A stretch of DNA of 64,000 nucleotides from Ficedula albicollis (lineage: Eukaryota > Chordata > Aves > Passeriformes > Muscicapidae), in NCBI RefSeq assembly GCF_000247815.1, contig NC_021677.1:8264382-8328381 (forward strand), written 5' to 3'. Position 1 is the stretch's first letter, and every line of letters starts with the position of its first letter. Position numbers and translations under genes: made by a program. Below the pieces are notes generated by a model that did not search any database, was not told the origin of the DNA, and worked only from the letters and a program-made list of their open reading frames with translations. Positions 13,551 through 26,793 of the stretch are shown one piece after another.

Positions 13551-14512
13551 GGATGGGAGGGAAGGGAGGGAGGAAGGAGGGAAGGAAGGAGGGAAGGAAG
13601 GAAGGAAGGAAGGAAGGAAGGAAGGAAGGAAGGAAGGAAGGAAGGAAGGAAGGAAGGAAGGAAGGAAGGAAGGAAGGAAGGAAGGAAGGAAGGAAGGAAG
13701 GAAGGAAGGAAGGAAGGAAGGAAGGAAGGAAGGAAGGAAGGAAGGAAGGAAGGAAGGAAGGAAGGAAGGAAGGAAGGAAGGAAGGAAGGAAGGAAGGAAG
13801 GAAGGAAGGAAGGAAGGAAGGAAGGAAGGAAGGAAGGAAGGAAGGAAGGAAGGAAGGAAGGAAGGAAGGAAGGAAGGAAGGAAGGAAGGAAGGAAGGAAG
13901 GAAGGAAGGAAGGAAGGAAGGAAGGAAGGAAGGAAGGAAGGAAGGAAGGAAGGAAGGAAGGAAGGAAGGAAGGAAGGAAGGAAGGAAGGAAGGAAGGAAG
14001 GAAGGAAGGAAGGAAGGAAGGAAGGAAGGAAGGAAGGAAGGAAGGAAGGAAGGAAGGAAGGAAGGAAGGAAGGAAGGAAGGAAGGAAGGAAGGAAGGAAG
14101 GAAGGAAGGAAGGAAGGAAGGAAGGAAGGAAGGAAGGAAGGAAGGAAGGAAGGAAGGAAGGAAGGAAGGAAGGAAGGAAGGAAGGAAGGAAGGAAGGAAG
14201 GAAGGAAGGAAGGAAGGAAGGAAGGAAGGAAGGAAGGAAGGAAGGAAGGAAGGAAGGAAGGAAGGAAGGAAGGAAGGAAGGAAGGAAGGAAGGAAGGAAG
14301 GAAGGAAGGAAGGAAGGAAGGAAGGAAGGAAGGAAGGAAGGAAGGAAGGAAGGAAGGAAGGAAGGAAGGAAGGAAGGAAGGAAGGAAGGAAGGAAGGAAG
14401 GAAGGAAGGAAGGAAGGAAGGAAGGAAGGAAGGAAGGAAGGAAGGAAGGAAGGAAGGAAGGAAGGAAGGAAGGAAGGAAGGAAGGAAGGAAGGAAGGAAG
14501 GAAGGAGAAATA
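13551..14512. repeat. (GGAA)n microsatellite, about 0.96 kb
   Basis: After about 40 bases of irregular gggagg/aaggagg units, the sequence becomes a virtually perfect GAAG tetranucleotide array from about 13592 to 14506 (around 229 units). It degrades into gaaataaaagg. It lies between RAB3IL1 and BEST1. Open frames across it (EGRK or LPSF repeats) are artefacts. Confidence 0.98.
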
Positions 14513-17090
14513 AAAGGAAGAGAAATGACAAGAAAGAAAAGGAGAAAGGGAAAGGAAAGGAGGAAGAAAGGAACAGAGGAAAAGGACAGCCAGACAGAGG
14601 CTGGTAAGGGAGGGAAGAACAGGGATTATCTTTGAGTTTGGAAAGCAGGATGTGACCCGCTCACCCAGCAAACTCAAACCAGATGTTATTGCCATGGAAA
14701 GGAGAACAAATGGCCTAAAACTCCAGGCTCCATCCACCCCCTCCTGGCTGGCTCTTTGGCTGTGCCACATGTTTGCTCATCTGGCTGCAAGGACTGCAGC
14801 AAGGCTCCTCTGGATCTCTGATTTCCAGCACCAGCATGTTTAATCCTCCCTTTGGCACCTAATCCCCACCATGATTCCTAAGGCAAGAGAAGAGGGACCT
14901 CACTAAGGACCCTTCCCTCACTTTCATGCTGTATGCACTGAACTGTGCAACTTCAGAGGGAAAGGGAGAGATTTGTCACCATCCAAGCCTCTAAAAGTAA
15001 AATGCAAAGGATGAGATGGAGCTTGGTACATGGGCAGGCACTCCCAGCTTCCAGGGCAGCCCAGGGTGGCACAGAATTGTGAGGAATTCTGCAACGTAAG
15101 GGGAACAAGTCTGGGGATGCTCACAGAAACAGTGTGAGGTCACTGCATCCTCTTCAAAAATTTCTGTCCAGGTCAAACCTCTGAGTAAACCCTGTCCATA
15201 AAAAACAGCATCGCCCCAAACACTTCCCACTTCATTTAAAAAAAAATTACATCAGATTCCAAGGAAGAATGTAATTTGGAGAGACAACTCTGATGCCAAC
15301 TGCCTCTGTGTCTATCCCAGTGATGAAAATGGAGAAGGGAAAGGGATTTCACCAAGCTTTGGGACCTGCTTTCCGTAAAAACACTTACTATTCTCTGGGA
15401 GAGAGCAAGGAGGGCACTGTGCCTCTCTCAGCCAGCTGCTGCTAACTCAGCATTGAAAATGGCCCTTTGGCATTTCCAAAACAGGGATTCAACTCCCAGC
15501 ACTGCAATTCAATCTCTACATCTTTAGCATGGATAAAATAAGGATAATTCCAGGGCTCTGAAGCTGAGGATGGATGTCAGCACCACTTTGCTTCCTGCTC
15601 TGCAGGAAGGCTTTTAGACCATCCTTTTCCTCAGGGTGTGAGGCCACAGGGGATGTGGAAAGAGATTGAAGCAGTTCTGCCACGCTGGTAGCCCCTCAGT
15701 TATTTACTTTAATATTAAATTCCACACATATTTCCTGCTGTCCCAAGGGCAGCTGTGGAGCACACGAGCTGCCAGTGGAGCTGCTCTCAGAGGAGGGCAG
15801 CAGAGGCCCCCAGATGCCAGCTCATCCCTCCACAAACAGCAGGACACGTGGGGTTGTTGTTCCATGTCCCCAGGAGCAGCCAAACTGCTCCCAACAGCTG
15901 CAGCAAATGTCTCACCTGAAGCGTTTTGGCCTCCCTGCTGTGTGTAGGGATGAGGGTTCAGGCACTAAGACCCTGAAGATCTATCTCAGCCTGCCTGCTC
16001 ACCAATTCCGTTCCCTGGAAGCATACCACATTCCCTTCAGAGAGGGTCCCCGTGCTCTCATCTCCCTCTCATCTCCAGAACATTGAATCCCATGTTTTAA
16101 ACTATGATTTCCCTGCCACTGGCAGCAATTCCCAGGACTGCACCAGAAATCCCACACCAGGCAGATGCCAGGCAGCACCTGCTCCAGAGGAGCAGTGAAA
16201 CAACCCACTCCCCTTGTCAAGGATCAGCCACAGGAAGGAAAAAACCACAGCTGTGACAAATTGATCCCAGCTACTGATGTTAAATAAGTGTCAAAGACAA
16301 AGTACAAGAGAAAGTTGGTTATTACAGGAGCCTGGGTCTCCAGCTGCTCTTACCTGCAAGCATCAGACCTGTGCTCCCTCTCCACAGTGTCCCACAGCTG
16401 CCTAAAGGATGGAAGACCAGTTCATTAAGAAAAGATTTTGATTCAGAGCCTCACAGAAGGGGAATGTCCTAAAGACCTGACTAGAAGCATTGAGGAGGTG
16501 GTGGAAGGGAATGATGGGCACAATTGGGAAGGAGCAGAAAAGGGACTAAGGACCCTAGGAAGACAGAGGGAAGGAGTCCCCTGTCTTGGTGGAAGTTTGA
16601 GGACAAGGCAAGGACCCATGTTTCCCAGGATCTCATGCAAGCAAGCACCGTGGCAGCTCTCAAGCACTGCTGGAAAAGCAAGAACAAAAGAAAGCGAACA
16701 CAGGGAATGAGTCCTGGAGAGCCGGTGGCAGAATGGAAATCCCCAGCATCCAAACCACAGCCGGAAGAGGTGGCAAACTTATCCAGGGACAGCGAGGGAT
16801 GATGGGGAAACATCCTGTGAGAGCCAGGCAGAGCATGGACCGCGTGTTTCACTGACCTAGGGAAGAGAGGGCAGCCCCCAAGCACGCTGTGTTTTACAGC
16901 CTTGGTGGAAAATTCCAGCCCTACATAATCTCCTGGGGTTCCTGTAAGATTGTGACACGGAGAGGGGGACCAAACAGGAAAGAATTAGAGGAAAAATGCC
17001 TCTCTTCTGGCAGCCACCATGGCTGTGCCAGGAGTTAGCAGCAGCGGAGCAGCCAGCCCTGCCTCCCCCTCCTCCGGCCGCCTCTATAAA
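14513..17090. other. intergenic stretch, no gene seen
   Basis: I find no recognisable coding exon, RNA gene or intact repeat on either strand. This is presumably the upstream region of BEST1. Confidence 0.55.
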
Positions 17091-17094
17091 CACG

Positions 17095-17363
17095 CAGGGC
17101 TTACTCAGAAGATTAGGAGGGAACAGGGCAAAAGACAACAGAGTCTCTTTTGTAATGAGGAGGGATTACGGCATCAAGTGACCGGCTGCAGCTCCCAAGT
17201 GGGTCTCAGGCTCCTTAGCACACGGTGTGGGGCAGGTCCAATCCTCCTATGAGCCAAGGGGGCACGAGGAGGTGGGTGGTGGCCCGGGCCACAAAGGACC
17301 CAGCGGGGACACGTGCAGGACCAAACCTCCCCAGCCTCCAGCACGGCTCAGGAGCCCATGACT
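17095..17363 (+). promoter_or_regulatory. BEST1: candidate BEST1 promoter and noncoding exon 1
   Basis: A TATAAA box at 17095-17100 follows a GC-rich stretch. Downstream are an OTX/CRX-type GGATTA (17163-17168), a SOX-type acaaag (about 17291) and an E-box CACGTG (17310-17315). A strong donor, gtgagtat, lies at 17364. Human BEST1 starts with a noncoding exon, and its promoter is known to respond to MITF (E-box), OTX2 and SOX9 in retinal pigment epithelium. The match is suggestive only: such motifs are short, and the BEST1 acceptor is 2.2 kb away at 19537. Confidence 0.3.
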
Positions 17364-19537
17364 GTGAGTATCTGATCCTCCTAACAGCAGCAGGAGGATC
17401 ACTCTCCTGCAGAGATCCATCTTCCTGCCTATCCGTGACCTCCTCTGGCTCCGTCCCTCTGCTCTGTCTGCTCGTGTTCCTGCTCGGGTCTGTTTGCGGT
17501 GGGTGATGCACCTGATGTCCCAGAATCTTGCCTGCTGTGGGCTCCCACAACTGAATTCCAGGTCAGTCGACTTCCAAGTGTGTTGGTTAGTCCAGAGGGA
17601 TGAACAGGGGATGCAGGCAGTGGCAGGTAGCAGCTCCCTGGGTGGGCTCTTCCTGCCCATTCCAACTCTGGAGTGCCAGTGAGCCACCTCCAACCACGGA
17701 GCTCAGCCACACATAGAACGTGCCAGCTGCCCAGGGACATCCCAGGCTGGCAGGTGGGCAGGGAGGTGCCTTAACCATTCAGGGCTGGAGGGAAATGCAC
17801 TGGGAAAAGCCCCATATCCCAGATGGGAGCAGAACGGAGTAGAGGTGGGTGACATCCATTATTTGCATGGACAAGAGCTGGAGTTTTCCTTCTTTGGTAA
17901 AAAAAGGGGATCTGTATTTGAATTACGCAACGAAGAATCTCCCTGAATGCTTTCGGGCCCCAAAGCCCAGAGAAAAGATGCAGCTTTGTGTAAGGGGCCC
18001 CAAAAATGCATGGGGTTTTAGGTATGCTTTTCTTTTCTAGACAGCCCGTGTGTGCAACCTCTGGGGCAGGTGAAACCCACTCTTCCAAGTTCTGTGCCCA
18101 GAAATCCATATGGAATGTACACGAGGATTTACTGAAATGGGCATTTGTGCAGCTGGGGACAGGGACAGCTCTGCTCCTCTCTATCACCCTTAACAGGGGA
18201 CTCAGGGATGTGAGTTACAACAGGGAAACCCAAAGGAGGAGCAGCACCCAAAAGCTAAACCCAGGACAAAGATGCTGCTTGGTTGAAATAGCCAAAAATC
18301 CAGACTTTGCTGGTTTTTGTCACAGCAGCAGCTCATTGGGACCTGAGTTGTCCCCACCTGAGAGTAAATCTTTCACTGGGATGCTTAAATGAGAAACAAA
18401 TGAGGAATATGGGCCCAAATTTACCTGCCTTCAGCTGCTTTAGGGTGTGAATTGTCCCTTGAAGTGCTTCTTCATCCCCCATCATTCAGGGAAGAGCCCA
18501 AGGTCCCATAATCATTAACATTATTACCTCTGTTAAATAGCAATGCCTGGTGACATGGATTCAGAAATATCAATAGTTTCACACTGGATAATTATTTCTA
18601 ACCCAAGAAGTCAATCACCAAATCTGCCTGGCATGGATAACACTGGTGTCTTGTTGGGGTGTTTTTAAAATAAATTCAGGTTTATGCAACTACGAGTCTG
18701 ATTATTAAATGATTATAAAGAATTATTTATGCAAGTTAGACTAGAAGTGAAATGGGGATGCTGCATGTCTGGGGAGCATTTCAGGAGCCTGAGTGCCTAT
18801 TTTTCAGCCACTGTGATTTATTGTGCAACATATGGTTGAAGGAGAGGGGAGGTGGAGATCCTGGAATTTGGGCCCTGTGAGCCTGGCCCAACTCCATCCC
18901 ACAGATCTCCAACAGGGAGACTGCTCTGCCTGCAGGATTAGGACCAGCAGAGTACAGACAGCTATCCTTCCTGGGATGCCTTCATCTGGATCAGTCCCAA
19001 GAAATCTTTCTGGGGTTTTTCCTTTCCTTTGGGTTGGGTATTTTTTTTCCAGCAGTATTCCAGGAATATGTTTCCCAGAAAGTAGGTTTACAGAAACATA
19101 TTTGCAACAAAAACTATATTAAGATAATTACTGGGATAAGCAAACAAACTTTGGAGTTTGTGACCCTGAGATTAGTTTTACCACAAGTGTTCTGTGGAAG
19201 GGGATGGCACGTGAGCTTTGTCCTCTCCAGCCAACCAGCCCTACTTGAATGCTGACAAAAATCAAACACTAAAAACAAAGGGATCCACCAGGAAATACAT
19301 CCTTGGTCACTATAACTGCCTCGAGAACAGAGAAAAGATGGCAAACTCATCAAATTAATTTCCTGCCTTTGATTGCCTCCTGGTTCTCTGTGCTGCTGCC
19401 TCCATCTTACCTGGCCTTTGATCTCAGCTCATTCTGTTTTCTCCTTCCTTTCCATCTTGCTTGGTGGGACACTTGCATTGTCCCTGTGTCCTTCTCCTGC
19501 TCAAGCTCCAAGCCCTGCTTGTCGTGTGCCTGCACAG
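17364..19537 (+). other. presumed BEST1 5' intron or upstream DNA, no gene seen
   Basis: This interval ends at the acceptor tgcctgcacag just before the BEST1 start exon. It contains no recognisable exon. If the candidate exon at 17095-17363 is real, this is intron 1. Confidence 0.4.
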
Positions 19538-19545
19538 GAGCTGTG

Positions 19546-22500
19546 ATGACAGTGACCTACACCAACCGCGTGGCTGATGCCCGCCTGGGCACCTTCTCCC
19601 AGCTCCTGCTCCAGTGGAAAGGCAGCATCTACAAACTGCTCTACTCCGAGTTCCTGATCTTCATCTCACTCTACTTCACCATCAGCCTTGTCTACAGGTG
19701 AGCAACTTCACCCTCATGGCCTGGCCTGGGGCAGGACATGGGAGAAACACAGGATTGGGGCAGGGATCCTGCTGGACAGGCACTTGCCAGACTCTGCTCA
19801 CAGGAGGGAAGGGGAGGGGAGAAGGGAGAGGGAGAACTGCTTCTGTTTGTCCCTTTTAGGCTGATCCTGAGTGAGAGCCAAAGGCTGATGTTCGAGAAGC
19901 TGGCACTGTACTGTAACAGCTACGCCGAGCTAATCCCTGTGTCCTTCGTGCTGGGTAAGGAGCTGCCTGGAATCCAGCAGGGAGGGGAATGGGACAGCAT
20001 TTCTGCTCCTTGGTTCTGCAGAGCTCTACTGGCAGAGCAGCTCCCTCCCTCTGCCTTTGTAAAACTCCTCAAGTGGGATATATCTTTTATTGTCACAGCT
20101 GTGAGTGTCCCCCAGCACAGGAGGGCAAGCTCCAAGTGGCACCAGATATGCCCAGGGAATTTGTGGCTGCCTCATTCCTGGAGTTTTCAAGGCCATACTG
20201 GGTGGAGCTCTGAGCAGCCTGGTCTAGTAGAAGATGTCCTTGTCCACAGCAGGGGCTGGAATGAGATCATCTTTAAGGTTCCTTCCAACCTAAACTGTTC
20301 TGATTCTATTAGCATGGAGGACTGAATTCCCCTCCAGACACTCCTGCATCCATCCCTTTGTGAGCAGGAGAAGAGGAGGAGAGCAGACAGAGTGGGAGGA
20401 AGCTCTTTTCAGATGCCTGACTCTCTCAGCTCCCCGCTAGGTTTCTATGTGGCCCTGGTGGTGTCCCGCTGGTGGGCCCAGTACGAGAGCATCCCATGGC
20501 CAGACCGGATCATGACCCTGGTGTCCTGCAATGTGGATGGGGAGGACGAGTACGGGAGGCTCCTGCGCCGCACCCTGATGCGCTACAGCAACCTGGTCAG
20601 CGTGCTGATCCTGCGCTCTGTCAGCACCGCCGTCTACAAGCGCTTCCCCAGCATGGAGCACATTGTGAGGGCAGGTCAGCACTGCTCCTGCTGCTCCTCT
20701 AGGGGCAGGGGCCCTGAGAAAGGTTCTTTGGAAACGGGTTGGTGCTGTTCCCTCAGGGCAGGTGGGAATTTGAGCCCCAAGTCTCTGAGTTTAACTGCTG
20801 GGCACCCTGAATCTTCTTGGGAGATGCTCCTCAAGGTGCAGCAGTTCCCAGTCTGCCCACATTGTCTGGGTTCCCTTGGCAATTCACAGAGATGGGACAT
20901 TATTGGCCTCTTAAAAAGAAAAGGCTCTTCAGGGACACAAATGATCCCATTCTCAACAAGTATCTGTGAACACCCGGCAGCTGCACCTTCAGCTGTGCTT
21001 TATCTCCCTGATGGCTTTGATCTGATGTGCTGCAGACATCCAGAGTGAAATCCCATTATCCCACCTCCATGATTCAATGTTTTAACAAGGAGACTTGTCT
21101 TTCGGCACATCTCCCCAAGTTCTGAGTCTTTACTGGGATTTTTTAGGGAAAGCCAAGGCAACCTGAGATTCAGATGTTTTCATTTCAGACCAGATCAGTT
21201 CCTTCTGCCCTCTATGTCCATCCCTCTCCTATCTGCTCTTTCCCATCCAGGCCTCATGACACCAGAAGAGCACAAGAAGTTTGAGAGCTTGAATTCCCCC
21301 CACAACAAGTTTTGGATCCCATGCGTGTGGTTCTCCAACCTGGCTGTGAAGGCGAGGAATGACGGGAGGATCCGGGACAGCGTGCTGCTCCAAGGCATCC
21401 TGAATGTGAGTGACAGAGGAGCAGGCAGGTCTTGGAGGTCCTGGGGAATGGAAGGCACCTGTGAAGCAGGTTCTTGACACATTCCAATGTCAGTGGGGGT
21501 TTCTAGGATCCAGATGGAAAGCCACAAGGAAGAATGTATCTGGAAGTCTAGGAGAGGTCAAAAACATCCTCAACAACTGACGTCCTATAGAAAACTTTGC
21601 TATTAAAAACTCTTAGATAGTTTTGGGCAACAGGCCATACTGCACAGGCAAGACCTGGCAACAGTCCCTGCCCAGCAGCACAGAAAAAGGCTCTGGAGCA
21701 GCTCATCCTTCTTGGTATTCATGTGCAGAGAAAGTCACGTGTGGTTTCTGTTGCCTGGAGCAGGATTCATCGTCTCACAGAGAGAGAAATCTCCCTCTGG
21801 GATATTTATCTGTAGACAGGAGAGAGAAATGGATGCTCCTGAGAGTATTTGTGGCCTCACCTGTTGGCTGCTCATTTTGTGAGGAGAAACTCTGCTGTGA
21901 AGTGAGCTAGGAAGGGATCTTGGGCTCAGGGGGATACACCCAAGCAGCAGGGAATTCCTCCAATGCTGAGACTGAGCCCCCCTTCCAGAGAAGGTCTAAG
22001 CAGAAGGGAAAGGGCTGGAGCAATGGAGGATAGTGGTGCTGGAGAGATTCTGCAAGGAGATGGGAAGTTATTCTGACATGTCATTCCTTTCTCCCTGCTG
22101 CAGGAACTCAACACCTTGCGCAGCCAGTGCGGGAAACTCTATGGATATGACTGGATCAGCATCCCCCTGGTCTACACCCAGGTGAGAAGGGAATCCCAAC
22201 ACCCATTGCTCCACCACTGCCTGTGCACATCTCCACTTATACTCACACCTGGAACCCTGGAATGGTTTGGGTTGGAAGGGACCATAAAGCTCATCCAGGG
22301 ACACCTGTATCCCCGGCTGCTCCAAGCCCTGTCCAACCTGGCCTTGGGCACTTCCAGGGATGCAGCAGCCACAGCTTCTCTGGAAAACCTGTGCCAGGGA
22401 CTCACATCCTCTTAGTAAAGAATTTCTTCCTCATATGTAATCTAGACCTGCCCTCTATCAGTTTAAAGCCATTGCTCCTTGTGCTGTCACTATCTGCCTG

Positions 22501-25500
22501 TGTAAAAAGTCTCTCTTCCTCCTTTGCATAAGATCCTTTAAGACACTAGAAGGCCACAGCCAAAACCTCATGTCCAGGCTGAACAACCCCAGCTTTCTCA
22601 GCCTATCTTTGTAGAAGTGCTTCATACCTGACCCACCCATGAAAAATGCTCTTGAATCCCTCATCCACAACATCATCTCTTCCATTGGTACCTCAGCACA
22701 CACCCAGCCCAACCTCCTTTCCTTAACTCAGACACATCCACCTCTCCAGAAATAACCTCTATCCAGGGGTAACAAATCCATGCAGATCCATAGAAAACAC
22801 AGGAACACACAGACACACTCTCTGCACCACCTTGCAGGGATCACATCCCAGGAAGGTTTTGCCAGGTGTGTACTCAGCTGTTTCTCAGCCCAGGCAGACA
22901 CCTTGGCACCACCTTGCTCCTTTGTCTCCTACAATCCAGCTGCTCAGATAACAGGGATGCCCTTTACCATGAAACAGGAGCTGCTGCTGCTCTAGCAGTG
23001 CCAGAGGTTAATGGGGAACACATTGGGAAAGTGTATTCCAGTGTTAAACCCCCTTGTTTGTGTCAAGGGACCACGTGAGAGTCTTGGTTACTTTCAAACT
23101 TGAAAAGGGGAAGTTTCCAGCCCTGTGATGACAGGGAAAAGCACAAAGCTCAGCATAGCCTGAAATCTAGGCTGGCAAATATTAATAAAAGCTCAGCATG
23201 AGAAGCAGGAAGGAAGGAACAAATAGCAGTGCCAGGGTTCCCTTGCTGGGCTTAGAAGCAGCCTGCCAGCATGAGACAGCTTCCAGCCCATCCAGGGTGT
23301 CATGTGCTTGCTGCTGCCACTGGCCTGTGACACCTGCACAGATACTATTCGAGGGACAGCACAAGAGTGTAGGCATAAGCTGAAGGGAAAAGGGAATGTC
23401 TGTAGTTTTCTGCAGGGAAATGCGTCCTCCTGCAGAGCCTGTCAGAACTGGATCCAAGGCTTTCCAGAGGCTACAGAGTCAGGCTTTGGAGCTATGTGGG
23501 GTGAAACTGAAGGGAGGTGCTGGGAACTCACACTGCCCTGGTGTGTCCCTTGGCATCCTTCCCAGGTGGTGACCGTGGCTGTTTACAGCTTCTTCCTGGC
23601 CTGCCTGATTGGGAGGCAATTCCTGGATCCAGAGAAAGCATATCCTGGCCATGAGCTGGACCTCTTCGTGCCTGTCTTTACATTTTTGCAATTCTTCTTC
23701 TATGCTGGCTGGTTAAAGGTAAGTCCAAGAAAACACAGCTGGAGCTGGAATCTGACCCAGCCAAGGGTTTTTCCCAGTGTGAGCTCACCAGGAATCCAGC
23801 CAATAGGGGCTGAGGGAACTGCCACGACTTTCTAGTTTTCCAGCTGTCTCATTCTGCACACCAGCTGTACTTTTCCTAGGCTTTGGTCCTTCCTAGAGGG
23901 GAAAAAAGGGGTTCCTGAAGTTGAGGGACAGCTGTGTGTGCAGGGGGAAGTTATTACAAATCCCAGTGTCTCCCAGCTGCTGGGATGCCTCCACTTTTAA
24001 CCCACCCTCTTTTTGGAGGAAAAACAGGGCTTGGAACTCAAGGGACATCACACCTGACTTCTCCCTGCAGGGAAAGGGGCAGGGATGACAGTGGTGACCT
24101 TTTTCTGTGTGCTTTCCATGTGCAGGTGGCCGAGCAGCTCATCAACCCTTTTGGGGAGGATGATGATGACTTTGAAGCCAACTGGCTTATCGACAGAAAC
24201 CTGCAGGTAAAGGGGAGGAAGATTTGTCAAGTGAGCCTCACCTGAAGAGGAACACCAAGGCAGGACAGTGACCAAATTCTCCTGCCATACCTCTGCCCTC
24301 TCCTCTTCCTGCTTCTGATGGGAGAGATTCACCCCCAGTCCACACTAGGGAATTTGGGGCTTCTGGCGTATCATTGTACAGAGAGGCTGCCTGCAGCTTC
24401 AGTCCATACTCTGGCACATGGGATGGATCCAGGCTGCTCATTTCAGGCCTCAGCTGCCTTTGAATGATACATCATTCCTGCCTCTCCTGGGCTTTCCTAC
24501 TCTGTGTCATTGTATAACTGCCTCCCTCCTCTGCTTTCTGCCATGCAGTAACTCCACACCTCCCACCCTTCTGTCCTAGTGAGCCTGTTGCTTTCCTGTC
24601 TCCTTCAGCACCATTTTCCCTCCAATTAATCAAATCTCTGTGAGAAACAACCCAAATGACAGGAAACCACAGCAACCCCAGCCACTTGCCTGGCTTCCGT
24701 GCTGCACCGCTTCCTCCAGCTCTGTGTTCCTTTGTCTCTTGATAACAGGCACACAAAACGCTGCTCACTCTGTGTGACATTCCTGCTGTCCCCCGCAGGT
24801 GTCCCTCATGGCAGTGGATGAGATGCACCAGGATTTACCCATTCTGGAGAAGGATCTGTACTGGAACGAGCCTGATCCCCAGCCACCCTACACTGCAGCC
24901 ACTGCCGAGTACAAGCGCCCATCCTTCCTGGGCTCCACTTTTGACATCAGGTGAGTCCAGGGACAGAGTGGCACAACACCTGAATCAGGTCTTGTGTAGG
25001 ACACTACACCTGAGGAGATTTAGGCTCATCCACAAAAGCCAACATTCTCCATGGAAAAGGATAAATCTAACCTCTTTTCCTCGCCTGTATGATGAGCATT
25101 TCTCTTTTGGGGGCTAATGGCAATACAGGGAGAGGCTTGCTACTGGCAGCAGCATTCCCAGTGCAGCCTGCCTCTCCAGGAGATCTCTCCCCTCCCTCTG
25201 TGGCTGTATAACAGTCGACTTTGCCTTTCCCAGCATGCAGAAGGAAGAGATGGAGTTCCAGCCCCTGGAGCAGATTAAAGAGAACGAGGAGGCCAACCAC
25301 TCCACTCCCCTGCTGGGACACCTGGGCCGCCTCCTGGGTGTCCAGTCCCCAAACTTCTCCAGGTCCTCTTCCCGGATGAACCTGCTGCGCCGGCGAGGAG
25401 ATCCTGCATCGCCCTTCTCCCATTATACCTACCAGGACATGGGGAAGGCCGGAAGTCCTTGTGGCATCAATCAGCCAAGGGGAGATTCCCAGGAGCAGTG

Positions 25501-26413
25501 GGACAATGAAGAAGGGAAACTAAGGGAGTTTGATGCTTTCATGTCCACCCCCTTTTACGAGAGGCCTGGGTTCTACAGCGCTCCACAGACGCCCATCAGC
25601 TCCATCCCCATGATCTTCCCTTCCCGACGCCAAGGGCGCAAAAAGCCACCGGCACTCTCCAGCATCGCTGCGTGCTCCACTTCCCTTCGGGATGTCATTG
25701 TCAACGCCTCCCCTTCCAGGGCCAGCGACGTGGACAAGAGCCAGAGCTCCCTGGGTTCTGCTGCAAAGGAAACCTTTGTTTGGCCAACAGAGCGCAGCAA
25801 AGGTCCCGACTCCATGGCTGTGATGGTAGAAGAAGGAAAGAGCAGCTCCAGGGAAGCTGCCACCACAGGAAGCCCAGGAGCGCAGTCCACAGCATCCAAC
25901 AGTCCCAAATTTCCCTTCCTGCCAGAGCCCCCTGAACACGAGAAGCAAGGCAACTTCAGAAGCCTGAAGAGCTCCAAAGCCTCACGCCCACCCTGGCTAA
26001 ACCTGGAGAGCACGGCCTCAGCCACTCCCAATTCGGAGCATTCCAGTGCCTTTCACACACCCAGTAACAAAACCCCCGGAGGCAGCGCCTCCCTCTGCTT
26101 CTCCTTCACTCCCGTCACCTCTCCAGCCCTGGAAAGGTCCCACAAGGGGAACCTGGGCCCTGAGGCTCGCAGCCTGAGTTTGGAAGATGCAGCCAGCGCT
26201 CCAGACCAGCACCCAGAGGTTTCCAGGAACATGAGAGACACTGGGAATGGAAACCCTAACCCCCCAGCTCCCAAAGAGCCCAGAAGAGCAGAGAGTCCAT
26301 CCCCCAACGACTCTGGAATCTCCCTAGCTGAGGGTGACTATGTGGGGCTGATGGAGGTGATCCTGGAGGCCAGTGAAAGCCCAGGGGAGGAGCAGATGGA
26401 CCAGTACAGCTAA
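19546..26413 (+). CDS. BEST1: BEST1, bestrophin-1 calcium-activated chloride channel
   Basis: Coding exons are 19546-19697, 19860-19954, 20441-20674, 21251-21405, 22104-22181, 23566-23718, 24126-24206, 24799-24950 and 25234-26413 (TAA), giving 759 residues. All junctions are GT-AG and in phase. The ATG follows an acceptor at 19536-19537, as expected after a noncoding first exon. The protein starts [15 protein letters not shown]. It keeps the pore-neck residues I76, F80 and F84 in [11 protein letters not shown], the STAVYKRFP and [20 protein letters not shown] segments, and the acidic calcium clasp at residues 300-304 ([11 protein letters not shown]). The family forms pentameric channels in the basolateral membrane of retinal pigment epithelium, conducting chloride and bicarbonate. 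The C-terminal half, after the calcium clasp, is a single large low-conservation exon rich in Ser and Pro. The gene is intact, and two introns carry CR1 fragments. Confidence 0.97.
20150..20312 (+). mobile_element. CR1 LINE 3' fragment in BEST1 intron
   Basis: Landmarks in plus orientation are gtggctgcctcattcctgg, cagcctggtctagtagaag and ctttaaggttccttccaacc, ending near gttctgattctatt. It is a short 5'-truncated CR1 copy. Confidence 0.85.
22255..22660 (-). mobile_element. CR1 LINE 3' fragment in BEST1 intron
   Basis: In minus orientation it begins (3' end) with aatggtttgggttggaaggg and runs through the gccacagcttctctgg block and ttcttcctcatatgtaatct. It continues into gtttaaagccattgctcctt and the gaacaaccccagctttctca region. 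It is one of the longest CR1 pieces in the window. Confidence 0.9.
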
Positions 26414-26787
26414 AGAGGAATCCATGGATCCATGGGATACATGCCTTTTCTTGGCAGTCACCCAAACAGAGGTTTGCAGCTGGAGCCCAGCCTGGGCTGA
26501 AATCAGCACTAAGGGCATGCTGCTCTTGGCCTCAGCTACAGCAGCAGGCACAACTTGTGTTGCAACAAGAACAAAAGCACCAAAACCCCCCAATCTGTAG
26601 CAAAAGAACAATACTTTGAGTATTAAATATTGCAGGTACCAGCCTGACCAGCCAGGTGTAGCCCAGAACAGGAGCACAGTTAATGTGGATAATTCCCTCC
26701 TCCTCACAGCAACAATGAGAACTTGAGTCCTTCCTTGGACAGAACCTGCACTCCTAGCAAGATACTCCAGGGAAAAGAAAGGGACTG

Positions 26788-26793
26788 AATAAA
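26788..26793 (+). terminator. BEST1: BEST1 polyadenylation signal
   Basis: An AATAAA lies 375 bases after the BEST1 stop codon. FTH1 ends convergently about 460 bp further on. Confidence 0.65.

Noticed and set aside
13250..14770. Open frames of 300-500 codons of LPSF or EGRK repeats
   Set aside because: Translations of a GGAA microsatellite, open on both strands, with no flanking exon structure.
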